DNA from: Liquidambar formosana
Taxonomy: Eukaryota > Streptophyta > Magnoliopsida > Saxifragales > Altingiaceae
Assembly: GCA_039720395.1 (NCBI GenBank)
Contig: CM077831.1
Span: forward strand, 8,358,333 to 8,422,332
DNA length: 64,000 bases
Reading direction: 5' to 3'
Shown here: piece after piece, positions 1 to 8,945 of the stretch
Position numbering within the stretch: the first letter of the stretch is position 1
Layout of the letters: every line of letters begins with the position of its first letter
The notes under the pieces: model-generated
The model's database searches: none
What the model was told of the DNA's origin: nothing
What the model saw: the letters and a program-made list of their open reading frames with translations, nothing else
Program-made: the position numbers and the translations under genes

Positions 1-1458
1 GAAAGGAACAAGGTTTGGACCTTAGTTCCTAGACCACATGACCATGGTGTAATAGGCACCAAGTGGGTATATAGAAACAAGAAGGATGAATCGGGCACCA
101 TTGTAAGAAACAAGGCACGTCTAGTTGCCCAAGGTTTCAATCAACAAGAAGGCATTGATTATGATGAAACATATGCACCGGTTGCTAGACTTGAAGCCAT
201 TAGGATGTTACTTGCATTTGCATGTCATAAAGATTTCAAATTATTTCAAATGGATGTCAAGAGTGCTTTTCTAAATGGTTTTATTGAAGAAGAAGTTTAT
301 GTTGAACAACCTCCCGGTTTTGAAAGTCATGAATTTCCAAACCACGTATTCAAATTATCAAAAGCGTTATATGGATTGAAACAAGCTCCTAGAGCTTGGT
401 ATGAAAGACTTAGTGGTTTTCTAATCAAAAATGGTTTTAAACGGGGAAAACTTGACACCACACTTTTTATTAAAACCATTGATAAGGACATGCTTATTAT
501 TCAAATATATGTTGATGACATTATCTTTGGTTCTACTAATGTAAGTTTATGTGAGGATTTTGCTAAAGTCATGCAAGAAGAATTTGAAATGAGCATGATG
601 GGCGAACTCAACTTCTTCCTTGGATTACAAATCAAGCAAACAAAGGAAGGAACCTTCTTAAATCAATCCAAATATGTCAAAGATTTAATCAAGAAGTATG
701 GATTGGAAGACGGAAGGAATTTCGCCACACCAATGAGCACCTCCATCAAACTTGAAAAAGATGAGAAAGGTAAATGCGTTGATCAAAAGAAATACCGAGG
801 TATGATTGGTAGTTTACTTTATCTCACCGCTAGTAGACCGGATATTATGTATAGTGTATGTTTGTGTGCTATATATCAATCATGTCCTAAAGAATCTCAC
901 ATGTTTGCCGTTAAACGCATATTTAAATATCTTAGTGGCACTATAAATCTTGGCATATGGTATCCTAAATTCACATCATTTGACATGCTTAGTTACTCCG
1001 ATGCGGACTTTGCCGGATGCAAAGATGGTCGCAAAAGCACAAGTGGGACGTGTCACTTTCTTGGACACTCCCTAGTCTCTTGGTTTAGCAAGAAACAAAC
1101 CTCGGTTGCTCTTTCTACAGCCGAGGCCGAGTATTTGGCGGCCGGAAGTTGTTGTGCACAAGTATTGTACATGAAACAACAACTTGAGGACTTTGGACTT
1201 CATTATGATCATATTCCCATAAAATGTGATAATACAAGTGCAATTAATCTTACTAAGAATCCTATTCAGCACTCACGAACCAAACATATTGAAATAAGAC
1301 ATCACTTTATAAGAGATCATGTTCAAAAAGGAGATGTTGAAATTGAATTTGTCGGTACCGAACATCAATTGGCGGATATTTTTACAAAACCACTTCAAGA
1401 GGATAGGTTTAATTTCATTAAACGTGAACTTGGGATGTGTTTAAGTGATGAAATTTGA
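1..1458 (+). CDS. Sirevirus-type Ty1/copia pol, C-terminal part (reverse transcriptase and RNase H), 5' end outside window
   Basis: The frame is open from base 1, so this is the 3' part of a larger polyprotein gene. The visible part starts in the reverse transcriptase (TKWVYRNK, ARLVAQGF, YAPVARLEAIR, QMDVKSAFLNG). It runs through the catalytic YVDD at 508-519, then the RNase H domain (SDADFAG, STSGTCHFLG, STAEAEYLAA) and the usual copia end ADIFTKPL...LGM. No stop or frameshift was seen across these 486 codons, so this is the least damaged pol in the window. The env-like ORF, the multiple polypurine tracts and the LTR that follow place it in the Sirevirus group. Family assignment is by recognised motifs, not a database search. 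Confidence 0.95.
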   Translation, partial: ERNKVWTLVPRPHDHGVIGTKWVYRNKKDESGTIVRNKARLVAQGFNQQEGIDYDETYAPVARLEAIRMLLAFACHKDFKLFQMDVKSAFLNGFIEEEVYVEQPPGFESHEFPNHVFKLSKALYGLKQAPRAWYERLSGFLIKNGFKRGKLDTTLFIKTIDKDMLIIQIYVDDIIFGSTNVSLCEDFAKVMQEEFEMSMMGELNFFLGLQIKQTKEGTFLNQSKYVKDLIKKYGLEDGRNFATPMSTSIKLEKDEKGKCVDQKKYRGMIGSLLYLTASRPDIMYSVCLCAIYQSCPKESHMFAVKRIFKYLSGTINLGIWYPKFTSFDMLSYSDADFAGCKDGRKSTSGTCHFLGHSLVSWFSKKQTSVALSTAEAEYLAAGSCCAQVLYMKQQLEDFGLHYDHIPIKCDNTSAINLTKNPIQHSRTKHIEIRHHFIRDHVQKGDVEIEFVGTEHQLADIFTKPLQEDRFNFIKRELGMCLSDEI

Positions 1459-1526
1459 TAACATGTTCATTATAATGATTTTCTGCACCCAAAATTTTTT
1501 TTTATTTTTCTGTCTGATATTTTCAG

Positions 1527-1870
1527 ATGGCTGAAGGAACTTTCAGCCGGCTGAAAATTCTTTCAGACGGCTGACTCACTCAGTCAGACGGCTGAAACTC
1601 CTGGTTCTGAACATTCTTTTTGAGTGCTCTTTGACTTTTTCAGACGGCTTGATTCAGCCGGCTGAAAAATGTAGAAGACGACTGAAAGTCATCTTTTAGA
1701 CGGCTGACTGGCTTCGTCAGACGGCTGAAAGAGGGTCCCTTGGATTTCCAAAATTTAGGGTTATCTGGTTTTCTCGGACGGCTGTTTCAGCCGGCTTAAA
1801 TATATCCAAGCCGACCGAAATTGGGATTTCAGACGGCTGATAAAACTCTCAGCCGGCTGAAAGCTTCGGG
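1527..1870 (+). repeat. Array of palindromic TTTCAGMCGGCTGAAA-like motifs between pol and env-like ORF
   Basis: About a dozen short copies of TCAGACGGCTGA or TCAGCCGGCTGA lie in the spacer after pol. The copy at 1541-1556, TTTCAGCCGGCTGAAA, is a perfect 16-bp palindrome. The same motif set recurs in the U3 part of this element's own 3' LTR (about 4180-4600). Function is unknown. The position, just upstream of the env-like gene, suggests cis-regulation (inference). Confidence 0.8.
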
Positions 1871-1980
1871 GTATTTATACTGTTCAAACCCTAACTGTTC
1901 ATTTTTTGAATCCAAATTTCACGGCTTTCACTATTCCTCTCTCTCTCTCTCCTCCTAAAACCCTAATCCGTCTCTCTTCA

Positions 1981-3471
1981 ATGGTGAACCTCAAGAAGAC
2001 CAAGCCCTCGATTCCTGACAGTGGAGAATCATCTCGACCCACGAAGAAATTAAAAAAATCCAGTGCCGCAGGAACAGAACGCCACCGTCCTCGTCAACAC
2101 CAAACGTCGGAGCCTCCTCCGGTCGAATAAGCACCTATTATTCCGGCAGTCCCACGTCGGTCTCGTCGACAGCAGCCACCACCAGTGCCACAACCCCCAC
2201 CAGCATCTTCTCCACGTCGTGCTCCACCTGGCGATCCGAACTATGATTCGGGGCACGAGCCATCCGAAGGGCATGAAGCACCTCCAGAAGTGGATCCTCC
2301 TATGTACCTATCTCCTGATTTCAGCACCTTATTTGCCCAAAAATTCTACTCCAAAAAGGTAGTCTACCCTAAAATTGTTGATCCTACCTTTCTCAACCAA
2401 CATCACTTTCGAATTTGTTCATTATTGCAAAATGTTGGTTTGTTAGAATTCTGCACCCTATCCGAACCATGTTACAACACATTGGTTCGTGTTTTCTACA
2501 CCCATTTCACCATGGCCTCTCCCGGGATTGCCACATCTTATGTCAAAGGGAAACATATGAATTTGAATGACCAGTTGCTCAACACTTTGTTTCATGTTCC
2601 ACAAGGGGGGATTGTCATCACTGAGACGCATACATGGCCTCGGATTGAGGGTTTTCACCATGTTGATGCCCTCAAACAGATTTTGGGACGCGATGATATC
2701 ACGGAGCCCTACAAACCAGACTTGAGTGAATTCTCCTTGGAATGCAATCTCTTGCACAAGATTCTCTTCTACAACATCGTTCCAAGAGGAGGCGGAAAAA
2801 ATCATGTCACTTATATGGATATTGCTCTTCTTTGGTGCATTCTAAATGGCCGACCCATCAATTTGGGGCACTTAATGCTTTATCACATGAGGTCCTGTGT
2901 GGAAAAGACCAAGAATGAGTCCAAGAAAGGAAAAGAAGTGGAGAGCAAGAGCATACTCCCATATGGTGCCGCTTTGACGGTTTTGTTCACTCATTATGGC
3001 GTGCCCCCAAACACAGGCGATATCTTTCATCCCACCTTCAGAAACAAGATCAACTCCTCATTCATGGGCTGGTTGAATTACACTCTTATTGATGGAGTCT
3101 GGATGAAGAAGGGTGCGATACCTGCCGCCGAGGATGATACCGAGCTGCAGGATCTCCATGCTGGACAGGACCTCCCCATTCCTCCTCCACCACCCACCAC
3201 TACAGTACCCTCATCTTCCACTATCCCGCCTCCTCCCCGTACTCCTCCTACTCCCATTCCTCCTACCCATCCTACTCCTCCATCCACTGTCCGTGACATG
3301 TTTCTCGCCCTCTCCCAGCAGATGACCGACTTGACGAGCTACGTCTCCACCAAAATGGAAGCCCTGCATGATCGGATGGACGAGATGGCATGTGAGATCA
3401 AGGACGTCAAGGACTGCCAAGCTCAGCTCACCCAGCAGCTTCGTGCCTCCCTTCCCGCCTTTCCATTGTGA
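1981..3471 (+). pseudogene. Sirevirus env-like ORF (third ORF), interrupted by one in-frame stop
   Basis: Reading from the ATG at 1981 (MVNLKKTKPS...), one frame runs to the TGA at 3469-3471, broken only by a TAA at 2128-2130. The N-terminus is basic and Lys/Arg-rich. Next comes a Pro-rich stretch, then a globular region (FYSKKVVYPKIVD, VRVFYTHFTM, ALLWCILNGRPINLG) resembling what is annotated in plants as putative plant transposon protein. A proline-rich linker is followed by a heptad-rich C-terminus (MTDLTSYVSTKMEALHDRM) likely to form a coiled coil. Position after pol and before the polypurine tracts is that of the Sirevirus env-like gene. I see no clear signal peptide or transmembrane segment, so an envelope role is not supported here. 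Because of the stop it is treated as a pseudogene. Confidence 0.75.
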
Positions 3472-3489
3472 TTTTTTTTGATCGATGAC

Positions 3490-3797
3490 AAAGGGGGAGA
3501 TGGTTTGATAGATGTTTGGATTTTGTTGAAAACATGTGCATAGAAATGTAATTTTTTTGGAACATTTGGAAAAAGGAAATGATATATGAAAATGAAATTT
3601 TGTTTTAATCTATCATCCATGGAATGATTACTGTTTGCACATTTCATTTACATGTTCATGTTGAGATTTGCTTAAATGATTGCAAATGCCGTTAAATATG
3701 ACATATATATATGATGCATAATGATAGGGGGAGATATTTATTGTGCATTTTACCCCATCAAAACATCTATGGATTGTCATCATCAAAAAGGGGGAGA
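3490..3797 (+). other. Three polypurine tracts of the Sirevirus
   Basis: Three copies of an AGGGGGAGAT core occur at 3490-3500, 3726-3734 and 3785-3797. The last directly precedes the 3' LTR and is the expected plus-strand primer. Multiple conserved polypurine tracts upstream of the 3' LTR are a recognised Sirevirus trait. Confidence 0.85.
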
Positions 3798-3798
3798 T

Positions 3799-5235
3799 TG
3801 TTAGCCTAAATGGTTTAATCCCCGAGGTTTTGATGATAACAATACATAAGAAGATGTTTAAAGGACTAATGAGCATTTAAGTGATGAATCTAGACAGGTA
3901 TCAAAGCCACTAAATGGTTCAAAGCAGCAAGGATCAAAATGCACAAAGCAAAGCAAAGCAAAGATGTTAAGAAAGCAATGGATCCATCAATTGTTCAAGA
4001 GCAATCAAGTTTTATCAAGTCAATTTGTGACAACACTAGGAAAATCTTGTAAGATTGTTTTCAATCCTTGCTCACCAGTTGGAAGGGCTTAAATCTTTAC
4101 AAATTCAATGACCTTAAAGACTTAAAAATGACAAACTATTCAAAAGGAAAGAAAGTTGTATTTTGTCTGAAATCAGGGATTTTCAGACGGCTGAAACAAT
4201 GTTTCAGCCGGCTGAAAATGAGGTTTCAGCAGGCTGAACCTTTTTCAGCAGGCTGAAAAAGTGAACTCCTAAAGAACACTCTCTCTGTATTTTTCAGACG
4301 GCTCTTTGAGCCGGCTGAAATTAAGTTTGAGCCGGCTGAACGTTTGATCAGACGGCTGAAGGAGCAGGCTTGCTCGCATGTCAAATGTTAACTTCTCTGA
4401 TATTTTCAGCAGCCTTAATCAGACGGCTGAAATAACATTTCAGACGGCTGAAAGGCAAGTTTGAGACGGCTGAGAATCATGAACTTTGGTTCCTTTTAAA
4501 CACCCTCTCTGGAATATTCAGTAGCCTCATTCAGACGGCTGAAATGGATATTTCAGACGGCTGAAAGATTTTTCAGCCAGCTGAAATCCTTGGGAAAGTT
4601 ATAACGGCTAGTTTTTTAACGGACATTTGAAGCATTTATTGCCCACCAAACTTCTTTTCCCGGCATTTATTGTTCCAGAACGGCTAGTATGGACCCCTTG
4701 AGTATAAATACAAGGCTTGAGCTCATTTATGAGCATTCATTGAGCAAAAACAAGAAAATCAATTACAAGCCCTAATTCCTCTTGTGAGCATTCATTGAAA
4801 TCAATCAATAGCTGAAGTGTGCTTTCATTTTGCTGTGTATTTACTCTTTGAGAGAGTCTTCTTTGTACACAAAATCATCTCCAAATACTTTGTATCAAAA
4901 GGGTTGTGAATACCTTTCTTTGTAAGCACTTGAGAAGAGTGCATTTGGCTAAGTGTTGGTGAAGAACACTCAAGTTGTAAAGGTTTGCTGCTCCACCTTG
5001 AAGGAGAGTGATAGTGGATTGGTGAATCCTCAAGCGCGCTCTTGAGGCGAGGACATAGGCGGGAGGCCGAACCTCGTTATATCGTTTGCATTCTTCTTCC
5101 CTTAATCTCTTTATTATTGCATTGTCTTACATTTATTTTAGCTTGCAATAATCAGATTTTTGATTGTTATAATTTCCTTTTAATTGGCCTATAACCCTAT
5201 TCACCCCCCTCTAGGGTTATTCACTTGGGACAACA
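3799..5235 (+). mobile_element. 3' LTR of Sirevirus element S
   Basis: The LTR begins TGTTAGCC right after the polypurine tract and ends GGGACAACA, giving TG...CA termini and a length of 1437 bp. A TATA box (TATAAATA) lies at 4703-4710. The U3 segment upstream of it is filled with palindromic TCAGCCGGCTGA-type motifs. The end region with CACCCCCCTCTAGGG is typical of Sirevirus LTRs. The next five bases, ATAGG, would be the target duplication; the 5' LTR is outside the window, so this could not be verified. Confidence 0.88.
4183..4600 (+). repeat. Palindromic motif array in Sirevirus U3
   Basis: More than ten copies of TTTCAGACGGCTGAAA-like sequence, including a perfect palindrome at 4202-4217, lie within 420 bp, ending about 100 bp upstream of the TATA box. 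Palindromic cis-regions are reported for maize Sirevirus LTRs; here the motif sequence is different. Confidence 0.8.
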
Positions 5236-6048
5236 ATAGGACATGGAAGTCTGTCAAGTCCCTAGTTCAATTACTTTATACTCATTTATAGATATCAACT
5301 CATTGATGAACTCATGGAAACTCTTTTCCACATTCATCCTACCATGTCCATGGATTTAATGAGTTATATTATGAATGCTATATGAGACATTCTCTCTCTT
5401 TTTCCTGAGAGTGATGGATCCCTTGTTGATCACTCACATGCCTTCATACACATAGCAGTAGGGCCAATGAACACCTTTGCAGACCCTTGAATAGGATTTG
5501 CACTTAGTGTTATCAAACTTCTAAAGCTACATGCATAAGACAACTATGGTGTCTCAGGTCTAAGGATTACTTGTACCACTATAACAATGAGAAACTGATT
5601 GACAGGCAGGATAAAACTCCATTCAGTTTATCTCATATCTTTGGTCACATTTAGTGTACCTATTCTCGTAATAGGCATCCACTTGTTGGTTGTAGTGTCT
5701 CCACACAAATAGCTTGAGACTAGCTATCCTCCTATAGAGTCAACTTAACAAGTGCTAGTCCTATGGTTCATTACTGTCCATCATAGTGAACCTTCAACTA
5801 GGAATGCTTTAGGAGTTTAGTACAGAGATATATCTATAGTCTCAAAATTACAACTCTTTGTAATTCCATATTCTCAACTCTAACTCCATGGACATATTAT
5901 GTAAATATAAATGATGCATATAAACATAATAGAATAAGCCCTTTTATTAAATCAATAATAAATGTGACATACATAAATGAAATCAAATGATTGTTCCTAA
6001 TCCCTAAACAATCATCTCTATGATTGGCTCTAGGGCATAATCCTAACA
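5236..6048 (-). mobile_element. Partial LTR of copia-type element E' (reverse orientation), truncated by Sirevirus insertion
   Basis: This segment is the reverse complement of the first ~815 bp of the LTR at 58635-60287: its right end reads ...TAATCCTAACA, the complement of TGTTAGGATTA. The outer LTR border at 6048 abuts the integrase reading frame of element A1. The left border at 5236 is where the Sirevirus inserted. The five bases after it, CAATA (6049-6053), correspond to CAACA at the same point of the uninterrupted A2 integrase, so they mark the insertion site. Confidence 0.88.
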
Positions 6049-6954
6049 CAATATTTGCCTTCTATGCCTTTAACAAGTATATCATCACCATGGCCATTCG
6101 TAGTATGGGGGATAGATATCATCGGACAGATTAAGCCAAAGGCGTCAAATGGGCATGAATACATCCTGGTTGCCATCGATTATTTCACTAAGTGGGTGGA
6201 AGTAGCGTCCTTCAAGACCTTGAACTCCAACAAAGTAGCACAGTTCATACAGCACAGCATCATCTATCGATATGGGGTACTGCATGAAGTTATCTCAGAC
6301 AATGGCCAGCACTTTCAGAAAGAAACCCATAAGCTCTTGCAAAAGTACGGCATAGTTCACCATCTGTCGTCACCATACCATCCTCAGACTAATGGAGCAG
6401 TGGAAGCGGCTAACAAGAACATCAAGAAGATACTACAGAAGACTACGGACTCGCACACAGACTGGCATGAGAAGTTACCGTTGGCTCTATGGGGTTACAG
6501 AACATCAATAAGGTCGTCAACAGGGGCTACCCCTTATTCTCTAGTTTATGGAATGGAGGCCGTGTTGCCAGTTGAATTGGAGGTTCCTTCACTAAGAGTT
6601 GCCGTGGAGAGCCAGATAATAGAAGTGGACTGGGTTAAGAGCCGTTATGACGAGTTAGCTTTACTCAATGAAAGGCGGTTAAGGGCGCTGTATTATGTAC
6701 AGGGATATCAGCGAAGAGTTGCTAGAGCATTCAACAAGCGTGTCAAAGATCGAGGTCTAAAGAAAGGGGATGTAGTGTTGAAGGAAATCAGAGCTCCAGT
6801 GTTTGATCTGCGAGGGAAATTCAAGCCAAGTTGGGGTGGACCATACATTATCAAAGAAATATTGCTAGCAAGGGCTGTTCGCCTCATGGATTTAGATGGA
6901 ATTGAGTTCGCTTGTCCAACTAATTTGGATCAATTAAAGAAATATCATGTTTGA
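6049..6954 (+). pseudogene. Tat-lineage Ty3/gypsy integrase, 5'-truncated by LTR insertion (element A1)
   Basis: The frame from the insertion point to the TGA at 6952-6954 encodes the integrase core and C-terminus without a stop. The three acidic catalytic positions are visible in WGIDIIGQ, ISDNGQHF and NGAVEAANK. Further marks are YFTKWVEV, HHLSSPYHPQTN, SSTGATPYSLVYGMEAVLP and the C-terminal KPSWGGPYIIKE. It is very similar to the integrase at 54040-54956 in this window but lacks that copy's two stops. The HHCC zinc finger, RNase H and reverse transcriptase must lie left of the nested insertions, outside the window. Confidence 0.9.
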
Positions 6955-7226
6955 GGTTTGCTAGGTTGAAAACCCGTAAGGGCGGCCTAGGCAAAAGTTA
7001 AGGCATGAGAACTACGTAAGACCTGATTCTCATTCACAAAAAAAAGGAAAAAAAACAAAAAAAAAAAAAAAAAGCAAAAAAAAGAAAAAATCATGGAGAT
7101 ACATAGGCAACCCATAAAGTTACCTTTGGTGCGGTCTAAATCAAACAACAGAATCCCAAATTTAATTTATCATTGGCAATTTATTTAAAACTAAAATTGA
7201 TTGACATAGCCTATTCTATTGAGTCT
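6955..7226 (+). other. Post-integrase spacer of A1 with conserved block and A-rich tract
   Basis: The block at about 6955-6998 (TTTGCTAGGTTGAAAACCC, AAGGGCGGCCTAGGCAAAAG) is also found, in reverse, at 18737-18780 in element B, and its first bases follow the A2 integrase. An oligo-A tract (7038-7090) and a GATACATAGGCAACC phrase common downstream of Tat integrases follow. No coding sequence on the plus strand. Confidence 0.6.
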
Positions 7227-8499
7227 TCAATTCTTCTTGGGCTTCTTTACAGCTCGTTTTTCAGCTTTCTTCTTTTCGTGTCTTCTTTTCTTCCTCAAGT
7301 CGTGCTCGTAAGCTGCTGTCACTGCTTCCATAATATCTTCTCTACAAGATCCAAGTTCGTTATTCTTGATAAATCCAAAAATCCTTTCACTTCAAGTAGT
7401 CTCTCTCTCACCTAAATTGCTTTTCAACCATTCCTTATACTCGGGGCTCATCATATATGGACCATCAGTATTCGTAACTTGGGTTAGTGTCAGCTTGCTA
7501 GGCTATCGATCCTTCGCCCAAGTCACTACAGAAAGACCCGCAAGTAGCACAGGATAGTCACCTTTCAAGGAAGTGGGTATGGTTTGCATGGCACCCATCT
7601 AACGAAGAATCCTTTAAGGCCAATAAAATGAAGTAGACCTCAGTTCTATGAGTCTCACCAAGTCACATCCAGAAGTTTGCAGAAGCACCCGATCACTGCA
7701 ACCCCATATGAAGACAAACCACTTTACATTCCTCTATGAAAGGGTTTGGAAGTAACCTAGCCAATCCCTCAATGAAAATTCTCCAGGAAATTCAATGCGG
7801 CGAAGACAGTAATGCTGGGGCTTGTATGGTGTAATGACAGTTGGAGACAAGAAATTTAGTCTTTCAAGCAACCACATCTGCAGCAGAATGGGGCTACCTC
7901 CTAAGGGAACCTTTGGGTCCTCATGGACTTCATCCAAGCTATTCAGGGTTTCAGCTAGCACCATAGGAATCAAGTTATGGCCCTTGGCAAGGAGAGGAAT
8001 CAACTCATAGATTTGTACGGGAACATGTGGAGTACCAGTTGAAATAAGGAAACGACTAATGAGGCAAAAGGCGAGTGCATGCTTATTGGGAAAGGTAAAT
8101 ACCTTTGCTATCATAGGCCAAAAAAGAGGTTGCCAATTTCATCAAGTCTACCATATGGTCCTTTACAAACGTGGAGGCATATTGTTGGTGAATCCCAAGT
8201 AGGTTGGAGAAAGAAGTAAGAAAGCTTGGGCGAGGAGTAGGGAGAATGAAAGGACCTACCGGTGAAACTCCATACAACGCGCAGAATTCCTCCAGGGTTA
8301 GGCACAGTTCTTCATAGTTGAAGCGGAACACATGAACTTGGGGATCCCAAAAATATGTAGCAGCAGTTAGGAGGTTCGTTTCAAGCTTTATATGCCTCAA
8401 GGAGAGCAATGGATCTAAGCTAAAGCACTTGAACTCAGATTTTGCTTCAGCACTCATAACTCTCAAAAACCCTCCTAAAAATTTGTCTAGAGCCTCCAT
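7227..8499 (-). pseudogene. Antisense gene a2 of Tat element A1: DUF7745/plant-mobile-domain-like protein, degraded
   Basis: Read on the minus strand from the ATG at 8497-8499 (MEALDKFLGGFLRVM). The first frame carries HIKLETNLLTAATYFWDP and YEELCLTLEEFCALYG, resembling the start of DUF7745/plant mobile domains. Near 8100 the frame shifts by one into MIAKVFTFPNKHALAFCLIS, VPVQIYELIPLL and ILLQMWLLERL. Below 7734 further breaks occur, but the match resumes as GPYMMSPEYKEWLKSNLG (about 7425-7480). A basic coiled-coil tail (YEHDLRKKRRHEKKKAEK) ends at the TGA at 7227-7229. A good GT donor follows SNLG, so the tail may be a separate exon. Antisense extra ORFs between integrase and 3' LTR are known in Tat elements. 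The domain name is from memory and should be checked. The real function is unknown. Confidence 0.7.
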
Positions 8500-8547
8500 A
8501 ATTTCTAATGAATGAATACAAGTAGGTTTAGGAACCTCTTGGATGTG

Positions 8548-8555
8548 TTTTTATA
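8548..8555 (-). promoter_or_regulatory. TATA box of antisense gene a2
   Basis: On the minus strand CCCTATAAAAACAC places a TATA element about 50 bp upstream of the a2 start codon. The palindromic GC island lies about 85 bp further upstream. This mirrors the order island, then TATA, then transcript seen in the sense LTRs. Promoter activity is inferred. Confidence 0.55.
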
Positions 8556-8640
8556 GGGAAAATGTCACAAATCCGTGTTCTAGAAGGAGAAAACCCGTTA
8601 GAATAGGAAGTTTCCTATTTGAAGTGGGATTCTCGCTTCG

Positions 8641-8722
8641 GGCTCAGGTGACCACCCAGGCCAGGGCAGCTAGCCTCCTGGGCTTGGGCGGCTAGCCGCC
8701 CAGCCCCGGGTGGTCACCCGAG
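8641..8722. repeat. GC-rich palindromic island upstream of antisense gene a2
   Basis: Outer arms CTCAGGTGACCACCC and GGGTGGTCACCCGAG are inverted repeats. Inside is the perfect 14-bp palindrome GGCGGCTAGCCGCC (8687-8700) plus a diverged copy. The same module occurs in the A-family LTRs and upstream of gene a1. Confidence 0.85.
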
Positions 8723-8945
8723 GCCGTTTTCCTATTTTGCCTAGTTTTGCCTATTTTTGACCCTATTTGACCCCTATATGGTTATGTGACCTTGGGAAGC
8801 TTATTTTTGCACAAAAACATGAGTAAATCACCACAATGGAATTCCAAAAGTTTCATACAGAGTACCAAAGCAAATGTTCAAAGAGAAGTTACAAAGCACA
8901 AAGAAAGATGTTTCATTCATTCACAAAGCAAGAGGTTAAGCTAAG

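Noticed and set aside
1527..1870. Regular short palindromic repeats suggesting a CRISPR array
   Set aside because: Spacing is irregular, repeats vary in sequence, the organism is a plant, and the same words fill the LTR of the surrounding retrotransposon.
1981..3471. A true viral envelope gene
   Set aside because: No clear signal peptide or transmembrane helix is seen and a stop interrupts the frame; only the Sirevirus env-like position is supported.
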